Positions 25,095 to 33,325 of a stretch of DNA of 64,000 nucleotides are shown here, one piece after another. Source of the DNA: Microbispora siamensis (GTDB taxonomy: Bacteria > Actinomycetota > Actinomycetes > Streptosporangiales > Streptosporangiaceae); assembly GCF_016863095.1 (NCBI RefSeq), contig NZ_BOOF01000044.1, positions 32,826 through 96,825 of the forward strand. The letters are read 5' to 3'. Numbering within the stretch: position 1 is the stretch's first letter; the number at the start of each line of letters is the position of its first letter. A program made the translations under genes and the position numbers. The notes under the pieces were generated by a model. It was not told the DNA's origin and did not search any database. It was given only the letters and a program-made list of their open reading frames with translations.

Positions 25095-26269
25095 TATCGG
25101 CCTCCGTCCGTCGTGACGTTCGCTTCGTATCCGGCGAGCAGGGGGGACTCGTGGAACAGGGCCGCGATCGCCCCGCGCGCGCCGCCGTCGTCCGAGAGCA
25201 GGGCGGGGCGGATCACGGGCGCCGCGTCGGTACGCCACGACAGCTCGTAGGTGACCGTGTCCGCGACCTGGCGCAGCAGGGCCGGAGCGATCTCGATGAT
25301 CTCGCCGCCGAGCACGATCTCGTCCGGGTTGAGTGTCATGGCCGCCGTGCCGAGCACCTGGCCGACCGCCGTGCCCGCCTCGCGGAGCACCTGGTCCACG
25401 ACCGGGTGGGCGATCTCCACCGCAGCTTTGAGATCCTCCAGCGTGTCCGCGGGCACGCCGAGCTCGCGGCACCTTCCGAGGATCGCCGGAACCGACGCCA
25501 CGGTCTCGACGCAGCCGCGCTTGCCGCAGCGGCACCGCGCGCCGCCGGGGACGGCGGTCACGTGCCCCAGCTCGCCCGCGTACCCCTTCGAACCCCGCAC
25601 GAGCTGACCGCCCACCACCAGCCCACCGCCGACCCCGACGGACAGGCGCAGGTAGATGAGGTTGCGTACGGTGTCCGACTGGGCGTGCAACGCCTCGGCC
25701 AGCCCGGCGAAGCGCACGTTGTTGTCCACGATCACGGCGGCGTGGAAACGCTCGGCGAACACCTCGGCGACGCCGTCGGCCCGCGAGCGGTCGCCCCACC
25801 CCGGCACGCCGATCCCGATCGCCTGGAGCGCGCCGTAGTGGACGCCGGTCTCCGCGCTCAGCCGGTCGATCAGCGCGAGCCCGGCGTCGAGACGCTCGGG
25901 CCACTGCGCCGACTCCTCGTAGCGGGCGGTCCCGGACGCGATGATGTCGTGCGCGGCATCGGCCACCAGGACGTTCACCCGGCGGTGGCCGAAGTCGACG
26001 CCCATGTACTGCCCGGAGGCGGGGTCGAGCGCGAGCCGCTCGGCCGGCCGGCCGCTGCCCACGCGCTCCACCGCGTCGGTGTCGACGACGCGGATGGCGC
26101 CGCGGCCGAGGAGATCGCTGGTGATCTCGGAGACCGTGGTGCGTGACAGGCCGACCCGGGCCGCGATCTCGTTACGGCTCTGCGCGCCGTTCTGGCGGAG
26201 CACGCGCAGCACCCGCTCCTCATGGGAGCGGCGCACGAGGGCATGCACGCCGTTGGGGGTCGTTGACAC
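25094..26269 (-). CDS. ROK family transcriptional regulator
   Basis: A 391-aa repressor. The N-terminal winged helix (LRVLRQNGAQSRNEIAARVG, then LSRTTVSEITSDLL) is followed by a sugar-kinase-like ROK domain (YMGVDFGHRRVNVLVADAAH). The zinc motif is CRCGKRGCVET with an upstream GELGH His. ROK repressors respond to sugars or sugar phosphates, suggesting this operon is controlled by a carbohydrate rather than by sulfur starvation. The GTG at 26269 has only a weak ribosome site; an AACCT-A-AGGTT dyad lies 7 bp upstream. It is the first gene of the sulfatase operon and is divergent from GH43. Confidence 0.92.
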   Translation of the reverse strand: MSTTPNGVHALVRRSHEERVLRVLRQNGAQSRNEIAARVGLSRTTVSEITSDLLGRGAIRVVDTDAVERVGSGRPAERLALDPASGQYMGVDFGHRRVNVLVADAAHDIIASGTARYEESAQWPERLDAGLALIDRLSAETGVHYGALQAIGIGVPGWGDRSRADGVAEVFAERFHAAVIVDNNVRFAGLAEALHAQSDTVRNLIYLRLSVGVGGGLVVGGQLVRGSKGYAGELGHVTAVPGGARCRCGKRGCVETVASVPAILGRCRELGVPADTLEDLKAAVEIAHPVVDQVLREAGTAVGQVLGTAAMTLNPDEIVLGGEIIEIAPALLRQVADTVTYELSWRTDAAPVIRPALLSDDGGARGAIAALFHESPLLAGYEANVTTDGGR

Positions 26270-26275
26270 GCTGGA

Positions 26276-26286
26276 AACCTAAGGTT
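26276..26286. promoter_or_regulatory. Candidate ROK operator
   Basis: AACCT-A-AGGTT is an 11-bp palindrome directly upstream of the ROK start, in the 221-bp region shared with the divergent GH43 gene. Its position fits autorepression. The dyad is short, so the assignment is tentative. Confidence 0.4.
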
Positions 26287-26490
26287 CGTCTGTTTTTTAC
26301 GTCAACCATCCGACAAAAAGAATCCGGAAATCTGTTCAGGATCTTGACGAAAACCTCTGACCAGCGCGGACACCTCCCCGACAACCTCCATGGCATCCTG
26401 CCGCATCCGCCGGGGGCCGCTGGGACGCCTGGGACACCGGATTCTGACGGCGTCTCGACGGAAAAATTTGCCCTGTCTACGGTGCTCGCC

Positions 26491-28782
26491 GTGAGACAAC
26501 TGGTGATCGGAGCCTTACTCCTCGCGTCCTCCGTGGTCCCGGCGACGCTGCCCGCCCAAGCATCGACAGCACAGGCATCAGCAGCGCAGGCGGCGAGCGG
26601 ACCCACCTACACCAACCCCGTGAGCGCCGGGGCGGTGCAGACCTTCCCCGACCCCACGATGATCCGCGGCAAAGACGGCCGCTGGTACGCCTACGGCACC
26701 ACGAACCCGATCGACGGGAAGAACGAGCACATCCTGCCGATGCTCACGTCCCCCGACATGGTGCACTGGACGTACGCGGGGGACGTCTACACCGGAGACG
26801 ACCACCCGTCGTGGTGGCCGAACGGCACGCGTCCCTGGGCGCCGGACATCCGGTACGTGAACGGGACCTACCACCTCACGTACGCGCTCTCCACCGGTGG
26901 CGTGGCGCTCGCGACCAGCCCGCACCCGACCGGACCCTGGACCGATCACGGGCTGATCGTCCCGGCGGGCGGCAGCGGCTGCCCGACCGGCAACATCGAC
27001 CAGGCCATGTACACCGACGTGAACGGTGACAACTACCTCTACTGGGGCAGCTACGACACGATCTGCGGCGCGAAGATGAACGCCGAGGCGACCGAGGTCA
27101 CCGGCCCGGTCACGCAGATCGCCCGCGGGCGCCGCATGGAGGGCGGCTTCGTCGTCCGGCGCGACGACAAGTACTACCTGTTCTACTCCGACGCCGGATG
27201 CTGCGACGGCGCGTTCAGCGGCTACACCGTCAAGGTCGGCCGCTCCGACAGCCCGCTCGGGCCGTTCACCACCCCGACCGGCGTCGACCTGATGGACCTG
27301 ACCAGCAAGGACGGCATCGTCCTCGCGGCCAACGGCAACGGCTGGGTCGGCCCCGGCCACAACGCCATCCAGACCGACCTCAGCGGGCAGGACTGGCTGG
27401 TCTACCACGCGATCCCCTCGTCGGCCCCCGAGTTCGGGCAGGCCACGACGACCTGGGGCACGACGATCACCAACCTGAGCCGGCGGCCCCTCATGATCGA
27501 CCGGCTCGACTGGATCGACGGCTGGCCGGTCGTACGGGCCGGGGCCGGGCCGTCCACCGGCGAGCAGCCGGCGCCGGTCACCACGTGGACCGTGGGCGGC
27601 ACGTTCAACGAGGGCAAGGACGGGTGGACCGGGCCGTGGAAGCTCGCCTCCGACCCCGACTCACTCGGCTACCTCACCGGCAAGGGCTCGACCAGCGAGC
27701 TCAGCGACGGCACGGTCGAGGGCGACGTGCGGGTCGAGGCCGACCTGCGCCTGGGCGAGGACGGCACCGCCGCCGGGCTCTTCGTGACCCGCGAGAACGG
27801 CGCGAGGAACATCACCGCGTGGCTCGACCGGGAGCAGGGCGCGCTCGTGGTGACGACCAAGGTGAACGGGAGGACGACGACGGTTTCCAGCCCGCTGCCG
27901 GCCTCGTTCGACTACGGCTCCTGGCACAACGTGGCCGCCGAGCGGCGCGGGAACGCGCTGGTCGTGTCGGTGTCGGCCGACCGGCTCGGGGACCCGGTGG
28001 CGACGGTCGCCACGACGCTGCCCGACGGCGCGCCCACCTCGGGCGCCATCGGCGTGACGACCCGGGGAGCGGCCGACGCCGACAACGTGGGGGCCGCTCC
28101 GCTGTACCGGCCGGTGACCGAGCGGGTGCCCGACCCCGTCCTGGGCAAGCAGCTTCCCGCGTACTCCGACGAGTTCGACGGCACCGGCTCGCCCACCGGC
28201 TGGACGAAGGTCCGCAATCCGTCGGCCACCCTGTCGAACGGCTCCCTGGTCTGGCCGACCCAGAACGCCGAGCTCTACCTGGGCAACAACACCGCGTCGA
28301 TCCTGCTCCGCGACGCGCCGCAGGGTGACTTCGCCGTGGAGACGAAGCTCACCTTCAACGGCACGAAGGGCAACCAGCAGGCAGGTCTGCTGCTGTACGA
28401 GAACGACGACCGGTGGCTGAAGCTGACCCACTCGATCCTGCCGCTGAACAACGGTGGCGGCGCGGTGCTGCACCAGACCGAGTTCGGCAAGGAGGGCCCG
28501 CGCCCGGGCACCACCCCGCCCACCGCGGTCGCCAACGCGCCGATGTTCGGCGGCCCGGCCGCGCAGACCACCTGGCTGCGGCTGCTCTACCACTACGACG
28601 AGGAGAACGGCGAGCACGACGTCCGGATGGCGTCGAGCACCGACGGCACCCACTGGATCTGGGGCGGCACCTGGTCGCTCCCGCGCACCGGGCCGGTGCG
28701 GATCGGCCTGATCTCGATGAACACGGCGGGCGCCACGGCGACGTTCGACTACCTGCGGACGTACGAGGTGACCAGCCGATAA
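26491..28782 (+). CDS. Secreted GH43 family glycoside hydrolase (arabinanase/xylosidase-like)
   Basis: A 763-aa exoenzyme. The signal peptide ends near LPAQAS. The five-bladed propeller carries the base Asp in QTFPDPTMIRGKDGRWYAYG and the acid Glu in RRMEGGFVVRRDDKYYLFYS. A beta-sandwich follows at about 370-545 (LRLGEDGTAAGLFVTREN), and a second, GH43 C2-like or DUF1349-like sandwich closes the protein (YSDEFDGTGSPTGWTKVRNP, QAGLLLYENDDRWLKL). It would cut arabinan or arabinoxylan side chains outside the cell. The GTG at 26491 gives a compact signal peptide but has a weak ribosome site; GTG 26482 is an alternative. It is divergent from the ROK/sulfatase operon. Confidence 0.9.
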   Translation: MRQLVIGALLLASSVVPATLPAQASTAQASAAQAASGPTYTNPVSAGAVQTFPDPTMIRGKDGRWYAYGTTNPIDGKNEHILPMLTSPDMVHWTYAGDVYTGDDHPSWWPNGTRPWAPDIRYVNGTYHLTYALSTGGVALATSPHPTGPWTDHGLIVPAGGSGCPTGNIDQAMYTDVNGDNYLYWGSYDTICGAKMNAEATEVTGPVTQIARGRRMEGGFVVRRDDKYYLFYSDAGCCDGAFSGYTVKVGRSDSPLGPFTTPTGVDLMDLTSKDGIVLAANGNGWVGPGHNAIQTDLSGQDWLVYHAIPSSAPEFGQATTTWGTTITNLSRRPLMIDRLDWIDGWPVVRAGAGPSTGEQPAPVTTWTVGGTFNEGKDGWTGPWKLASDPDSLGYLTGKGSTSELSDGTVEGDVRVEADLRLGEDGTAAGLFVTRENGARNITAWLDREQGALVVTTKVNGRTTTVSSPLPASFDYGSWHNVAAERRGNALVVSVSADRLGDPVATVATTLPDGAPTSGAIGVTTRGAADADNVGAAPLYRPVTERVPDPVLGKQLPAYSDEFDGTGSPTGWTKVRNPSATLSNGSLVWPTQNAELYLGNNTASILLRDAPQGDFAVETKLTFNGTKGNQQAGLLLYENDDRWLKLTHSILPLNNGGGAVLHQTEFGKEGPRPGTTPPTAVANAPMFGGPAAQTTWLRLLYHYDEENGEHDVRMASSTDGTHWIWGGTWSLPRTGPVRIGLISMNTAGATATFDYLRTYEVTSR

Positions 28783-28790
28783 CCGGCGAC

Positions 28791-28819
28791 CGGCCGCCCC
28801 TTCACCCAAGGGGCGGCCG
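28791..28819. terminator. Hairpin terminator after GH43
   Basis: CGGCCGCCCCTT (28791-28802) pairs perfectly with AAGGGGCGGCCG (28808-28819) over a CACCC loop, starting 8 bp after the GH43 stop. There is no clear T-tract, as is common in actinomycetes. Confidence 0.85.
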
Positions 28820-28898
28820 ATCAATGCGCGGGGAATGATCCGCTGTGGTTTCCGCCGGGGCCGGGGCACGGGCCCGCGCGCGGGGTAGAGGCACTTCG

Positions 28899-29252
28899 AT
28901 GCCGATCATCCACACCCTCACGGGAGCCCCTGACTCCCTTCCGCGACGGCCCGCGACGGCGGCGGTGACGCTCGCCGTCGCGCTGGCCCTGGCCGTGGCG
29001 GCGCCCGTGACCGCGGACGCGGCGACCGGTGACGGCAACGGGAACCACTCCGCCGTCCGCGTGGGCAACGGCTCGTCCAACCGCAACCTGGTGGCGATGG
29101 GCAGCACGCGCCTGCGCGGCGACCTCCACCAGTTCTCGGTCGGTGTGGGCGGGGTCAGCAGCGTGCAGGGCGGCCTGTGCAGGCCGCACGGCCGGCTCTG
29201 CGCGCTGTCGCAGGACATCCGCACCACCAGAGCCAGGGCCACCCGGCGGTGA
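28899..29252 (+). CDS. Small secreted Asn/Gly-rich protein, paralogue A
   Basis: A 117-aa protein of no recognised family. The N-terminus has a long hydrophobic signal (AAVTLAVALALAVAAPVTAD, cleavage after ADA). The mature part shows GDGNGN, then RVGNGSSNRNL, a Ser-Thr-Arg turn, VGVGG, and a C-terminal C-RPHGRL-C pair followed by a Gln. The same ordered motifs occur in three nearby genes (29260, 30710, 31228), so this is one member of a local family. The ATG at 28899 follows AGAGG by 8 bp. Gene B starts 7 bp downstream. Confidence 0.7.
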   Translation: MPIIHTLTGAPDSLPRRPATAAVTLAVALALAVAAPVTADAATGDGNGNHSAVRVGNGSSNRNLVAMGSTRLRGDLHQFSVGVGGVSSVQGGLCRPHGRLCALSQDIRTTRARATRR

Positions 29253-29259
29253 CGCGTTG

Positions 29260-29670
29260 ATGCGCGCCGGTCTCGCCCTGGCGGCGGCCACGGTCGCGAC
29301 GGCGGCGCTCGCCGCGTTGCCGCCTGCCGCCACGCACGCGGCGGGCACCCGTACGGCCGGGAACGGCGACCGCAACGGCAACAGCACCACCGTCCGCCTG
29401 GGCAACGGAATACGCAACGTCAGCCAACTGACGGTGGGCAGCGCCCGAAACGGGACCGGCATCCAGCAGAGGACGGTCGGCGTCGGCGGCCTGGCGAACG
29501 CGCAGAGTGGCGTCTGCCGCCGGTGGTCCCGTCTCTGCGAGCTGACGCAGCGGATGCACGCGTCAGACTGGCAGAGCGACATGGTCAGCCTCCCCGAGGC
29601 GCGAACCCGGCGAGGCATCGAGCCGGCCGGGCGCCGGACCTCTACGGCCAGCCCGCGCCGGGCACCGTGA
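29260..29670 (+). CDS. Small secreted Asn/Gly-rich protein, paralogue B
   Basis: A 136-aa member of the same family as A. A signal peptide (LALAAATVATAALAALPPAA, cleavage after THA) precedes NGDRNGNSTTVRLGNGIRN, QLTVGSARNGTGIQQRTVGV, and C-RRWSRL-C-x3-Q. The pattern of N-G-x-x-N, V-G-S, G-x-Q-Q and V-G-V-G-G is shared with C and partly with A and D. It continues about 35 residues beyond the family core into a low-complexity tail, and its 3' end overlaps the convergent gluconolactonase-like gene by 29 bp. It is probably co-transcribed with A. Confidence 0.68.
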   Translation: MRAGLALAAATVATAALAALPPAATHAAGTRTAGNGDRNGNSTTVRLGNGIRNVSQLTVGSARNGTGIQQRTVGVGGLANAQSGVCRRWSRLCELTQRMHASDWQSDMVSLPEARTRRGIEPAGRRTSTASPRRAP

Positions 29671-30481
29671 CCTGGGTCGAGAGCACCTGCCCGGTGCCGG
29701 GGGGCACCATCTCGGGCATGCGCCACTCGGCCGCCACGATGAACAGCGTCTTCCCGTCCCGGCCCCCGAGCGTGCAGGCGAAGCATCCCCGGTCGGCCTC
29801 GACGGTCTGAAGGACCTCACCGCCCTCCCGGATCCGGACGCAGTGCTTGTTGCCGACGTCGGCGTACCAGACGGCGCCCTCGGCGTCGATGCAGATGCCG
29901 TCGGGGTGGTCCGCACCGGTGCCGGCCCACACCCGGCGATTGGACAGGCCGCCGTCCGCCTCGATGTCGAAGGCGATGAGCCTGTTGCCGTACGAGTCGG
30001 CGACGATCAGCGTCGTGTTGTCCTGCGTCACGGCCATGCCGTTGGGAAAGGCGATGTCGTCCGCCACCTGACGTGCCGCGCCGTCGGGGCCGACGTGCAC
30101 GACGCTTCCGGGGGCGAACGGCTCACCGGTGAGCATGTCGAAGCCGATGCGGTTGACGTAGACGTTGCCGCGGCCGTCGATGACGATGTCGTTCCAGCCG
30201 CGCCCGAGACCGGTGAGGTCGGCCAGGGTCGCAAGCGAGCCGTCGGGTTCCCGCCGCACCAGCAGCCCCCGCGCGGAGTCGACGATCACCAGCCGTCCGT
30301 CGGCCTGCCAAGCCGTGCAGAGCGGGAGCGAGTCCACCCGCGCCACCACCTCGTGCTTGCCGTCCAGGTCGAGCGCGATCACCTCGTGCGCCGTCCAGTC
30401 GGAGAAGTACAGGCGGCCGTCGTGCCAGCGTGGCGACTCGACCAGCCCGAGACCGGTGAGCCACGTGCGCACTTCCGACAT
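29642..30481 (-). CDS. SMP-30/gluconolactonase-like hydrolase
   Basis: A 279-aa six-bladed propeller protein. Family landmarks are LGLVESPRWHDGRLYFSDWT (metal Glu and Trp), GRGWNDIVIDGRGNVYVNRI (metal Asn), FPNGMAVTQDN, and ADHPDGICIDAEGAVWYADV (metal Asp). Members hydrolyse sugar lactones using a divalent metal; exact specificity varies. There is no signal peptide. The ATG follows GGGAG. It lies on the opposite strand inside the cluster of small secreted proteins, which may mean it was inserted there or that the pairs duplicated around it. Confidence 0.9.
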   Translation of the reverse strand: MSEVRTWLTGLGLVESPRWHDGRLYFSDWTAHEVIALDLDGKHEVVARVDSLPLCTAWQADGRLVIVDSARGLLVRREPDGSLATLADLTGLGRGWNDIVIDGRGNVYVNRIGFDMLTGEPFAPGSVVHVGPDGAARQVADDIAFPNGMAVTQDNTTLIVADSYGNRLIAFDIEADGGLSNRRVWAGTGADHPDGICIDAEGAVWYADVGNKHCVRIREGGEVLQTVEADRGCFACTLGGRDGKTLFIVAAEWRMPEMVPPGTGQVLSTQVTVPGAGWP

Positions 30482-30709
30482 CGAAGACTCCCTTCGCCAC
30501 GTCGAATGGACAGTACGCCGCCGCTACGACAGTTTCCGGGCGCTTCCCGGCCGCTACCGCGAGGGATCGGAGCACAACGGAGATCGTTCCGCTGGGAGGT
30601 CCTAATCCTCGTCCAGCGGCCGTGACCGGCGCGTCTCCCCGGGGTAGATGCCCGGAAGGTCCGTGCGAGCGGATCTCGTTGACGGACGACGGGGAAGGCG
30701 CAGGGGAAC

Positions 30710-31114
30710 ATGGCTCGTCACAGGGCTCACAACAGGGGGCGGCACGCGCTCACCGGCCCGGCGGTGCGACTGCTGGCGCTGACCGCGCTGACGCTCACGG
30801 GCGCGGGCGTCGCGCTCTCCCCCGTGAGCGCGAACGCGGCGACGGGCCGGGGATGGGGCGGTGGCGACGGAAACGGCGCCAACTCCAGGTACGTCATCAA
30901 CAACGGGCAGAACAACCTGAACTCCCTGCTCGTCGGCAGCCAGCGGAACATGACGGGCGCTCAGCAGGTCATCACGGGAGTGGACGCGTCGGTGAACACC
31001 CAGGCCGCCAACTGCCGGCGCCGCCCCGGCTGCCGGGGCTCCCAGAACCTCTGGGGCCGTAACCAGAGCTCCCCCAGGACGAGCGGCACCGTGATCAACG
31101 GACGCGGACGCTGA
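30710..31114 (+). CDS. Small secreted Asn/Gly-rich protein, paralogue C
   Basis: A 134-aa family member. The N-terminus is basic (MARHRAHNRGRHAL), then hydrophobic, with cleavage after SANA. The mature chain has GGGDGNGANSRYVINNGQNN, SLLVGSQRNMTGAQQVITGV, NTQAANC-RRRPG-C and a Gln-Asn-rich tail. It is the most Asn/Gln-rich of the four and best shows the N-N-G-x-N-N and G-x-Q-Q elements. AGGGGA precedes the ATG. Spaced Asn and Gln residues recall functional amyloids such as curlin repeats, but this is only a compositional resemblance. Confidence 0.7.
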   Translation: MARHRAHNRGRHALTGPAVRLLALTALTLTGAGVALSPVSANAATGRGWGGGDGNGANSRYVINNGQNNLNSLLVGSQRNMTGAQQVITGVDASVNTQAANCRRRPGCRGSQNLWGRNQSSPRTSGTVINGRGR

Positions 31115-31227
31115 CGCGCCGCGAAACAGCGGAGAACTTGGCGGGACACGCACGCCGGGGAACACCGGCAGGACCGACGCGGAAGCTACGGTGTGATCGA
31201 ATCTCGGCGGGCGGACGGCGGTGGCGG

Positions 31228-31554
31228 ATGCTTCATTCATGCGGCGCATCTCGGCGGGTCCCGCTGTTCGCCGTCGTCCTCGTCACGGCCGCCGCCGCGC
31301 AGGTCCTCCTCACCGCTCCCGCGAACGCGCGGGCCGGGCGGGGGGACGGGGACGGCCCGGTCTCCGTCGGCAACGGCGCCCGCAACCGCACCATCCTCTA
31401 TCTGGACAGCCCCACGCGGAATCGGGGTCACCAGCACACCGCGGCCAGCACCGCGGGCGGAGCGACCAGCGTGGCGGACGGTTTCTGCCGCCGGTCCAGG
31501 CACTGCGACATCAGGCAGAACATCACGGTCGCCGTCGCCGCCGCGCCCCTCTGA
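31228..31554 (+). CDS. Small secreted Gly/Asn-rich protein, paralogue D
   Basis: A 108-aa, more diverged member. The signal peptide (FAVVLVTAAAAQVLLTAP) is cleaved after ANA. Then come GRGDGDGPVSVGNGARNR, SPTRNRGHQHT, an Ala/Gly/Thr stretch and C-RRSRH-C-x3-Q-N. The two-Cys spacing (CX5C) matches C. The ribosome site is weak and the start is less certain than for A-C; the ATG at 31228 is the one that gives a compact signal peptide. It ends 21 bp from the convergent STAS gene. Confidence 0.6.
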   Translation: MLHSCGASRRVPLFAVVLVTAAAAQVLLTAPANARAGRGDGDGPVSVGNGARNRTILYLDSPTRNRGHQHTAASTAGGATSVADGFCRRSRHCDIRQNITVAVAAAPL

Positions 31555-31575
31555 GAGAGGTCACCGGCCCCCTGC

Positions 31576-31935
31576 TCATTTGCTCAGCGCGCGTACGGCC
31601 TCTTCCGGGCTGTCGTAGAAGGAGAGCAACTGGTCGAGGCCCATGATCTGGAAGACGCGGGCGATGTCGGGGTCCAGCCCGGCGAGGAGCAGGGCGGCGC
31701 CCGCGTCCTGGGCGCGCTGGTGGGCCGCGACCAGCGTGGCGATGCCGGTGGAGTCGCAGAAGGTCAGGCCGGACAGGTCGATCACCAGGTCGGCGTCCGG
31801 GCCGAACTCGACCCCCTCCAGGGCCGCCCGCAGGCGTGGAGTGGTGTGATGATCCAGGTCACCGGCCACGACCAGCAGGCGCGGCCCGGAGGTGTGCGGC
31901 TGGAGGCTGACGGTCAGTCCGTTGTCATGCTGCAC
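31576..31935 (-). CDS. STAS-domain anti-sigma factor antagonist
   Basis: A 119-aa SpoIIAA/RsbV-like protein. The phosphorylation loop is LVIDLSGLTFCDSTGIATLV with Ser in DST, and the chain is otherwise one STAS domain. When dephosphorylated it captures a HATPase anti-sigma kinase and frees the sigma factor. It overlaps the upstream phosphatase gene by 11 bp, so the phosphatase that activates it is translated from the same mRNA. No anti-sigma kinase is encoded beside it. Confidence 0.92.
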   Translation of the reverse strand: MQHDNGLTVSLQPHTSGPRLLVVAGDLDHHTTPRLRAALEGVEFGPDADLVIDLSGLTFCDSTGIATLVAAHQRAQDAGAALLLAGLDPDIARVFQIMGLDQLLSFYDSPEEAVRALSK

Positions 31936-33277
31936 CGAGACTCCCGGAGGACGGTGTACGAGTGGCGGGCGGGACGGACAGGGCGAGGATCGCGGTGTCG
32001 TCTGACACCCCCTTGCCCAGGGCCGTGATCAGGTCGTGCACGGTGGTCAGGAGGGCGTCGGCGCTCGTGGGCCCGGCGGCGGCGAGATACGCGGTCAGCC
32101 CGTCCTCGTCGAGCATCGAGCCGGACGGCGTCCGCGCCTCGGTGAGGCCGTCGGTGTAGAGCAACAACGCGTCACCGGCGTTCAGACGGGCGCTCACCTG
32201 GGCGAAGTGGGGATTGCGCAGGATGCCGATCAACTGCCCGCCGGCCGGGTGGATGGGCTCGACGACGCCGTTCGCCCGCACCGCCAGCGCCGGGGGATGA
32301 CCCCCGGTGGCGAGCGTGACGCCGAAACCGTCACCGTCGGGCTGCAGGACGCCGAAGACCGCCGTGCAGTACGGCGCCGGGGCCTCGCCGCCCGCGTGCT
32401 CCTGTTGCAGGACCGCGTCGAGGTTGGCCAGCACCGCGTGCGGGTCGGCGTCGTAGACGGCCGCGGCGCGCAGGGTGTAGCGGACCAGTGACGTCAGCGC
32501 GGCGGCGTCGGCGCCCTTGCCGCAGACGTCGCCGAGGAAGAATCCCCACCGGTCGCCGTCGAGGGGGAACAGGTCGTAGAAGTCGCCGCCCACCTCGTCG
32601 GCCGAGACGGGGTGGTAGGCGGCGGCCGCGCACAGCCCGGGGACCCGGGGCAGCGCCGGCGGAAGCAGGGTGCGCTGCAGGGTGCGGGCCAGCCGCTCGG
32701 CGCCCGCGCGGAGCTCCCTTTCGACCTCGACCGTGCGGTGCGTGGCCAGCCGCACCTCCAGTTCGTCCATGACGAGGCCGGCCAGGTCACGCAGGCAGGC
32801 CAGCTCCTCGTCGCCGGCCTCACGAGGCCGGACGTCCATGACGTTGACGCTGCCCAGAGCCTCGCCGTCGGGCGTCGTGATCAGCGCGGCGGCGAAGAAG
32901 CGGATGCCCGGCTCGCCGAGCACCGCCGGGTCCCCGGCCGCTCGCGGGTCGAGCAGCGTGTCGGGGACGACGTACGGGCCGCCGTACCGTACGGCCGCGG
33001 CGCACAGGCTCTCGACGAGCCCGCGGCGCGGTGGCAGCCCGTGCGCGGCGATGACGCGGACCGTGTCGTCGCCGACGATCGTCACGGTCGCGAAGGGAGC
33101 GTGGAAGATCCGCGCGGCCAGGGCGGCCACCCGATCGAACGCGGCGCCGGAGGCGGTCTCCAGTGCGGCGTAGCGGCGCACGGCCGCGAGGCGGCGCGCC
33201 TCCCTGGCGGAGGCGAGCGGCATCGGCCTGCCGGGCGCTTCGTCGACGGTGCTGACCTCGGGCTCCTTCCGTCTCAC
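31925..33277 (-). CDS. GAF-domain SpoIIE-type PP2C serine phosphatase
   Basis: A 450-aa phosphatase. A GAF domain spans about 40-180 (VRVIAAHGLPPRRGL... ITTPDGEALGSVNVMDVRPR). The PP2C/SpoIIE domain spans about 205-435, with metal-binding DEVGGDFYDLF, GDVCGKGADAAAL, YCTAVFGVL, TGGHPPAL and LLLYTDGLTEAR. It dephosphorylates STAS proteins in partner-switching pathways, here most simply the STAS protein encoded next. The GAF domain may sense a small molecule or redox signal. The GTG start at 33277 has a weak ribosome site; Met at residue 19 is an alternative. Confidence 0.92.
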   Translation of the reverse strand: MRRKEPEVSTVDEAPGRPMPLASAREARRLAAVRRYAALETASGAAFDRVAALAARIFHAPFATVTIVGDDTVRVIAAHGLPPRRGLVESLCAAAVRYGGPYVVPDTLLDPRAAGDPAVLGEPGIRFFAAALITTPDGEALGSVNVMDVRPREAGDEELACLRDLAGLVMDELEVRLATHRTVEVERELRAGAERLARTLQRTLLPPALPRVPGLCAAAAYHPVSADEVGGDFYDLFPLDGDRWGFFLGDVCGKGADAAALTSLVRYTLRAAAVYDADPHAVLANLDAVLQQEHAGGEAPAPYCTAVFGVLQPDGDGFGVTLATGGHPPALAVRANGVVEPIHPAGGQLIGILRNPHFAQVSARLNAGDALLLYTDGLTEARTPSGSMLDEDGLTAYLAAAGPTSADALLTTVHDLITALGKGVSDDTAILALSVPPATRTPSSGSLGAA

Positions 33278-33325
33278 CGGCCCGGGGCCTGCGGCTCGCC
33301 TGGCCGGTGATTGGTTTGCCCTATC

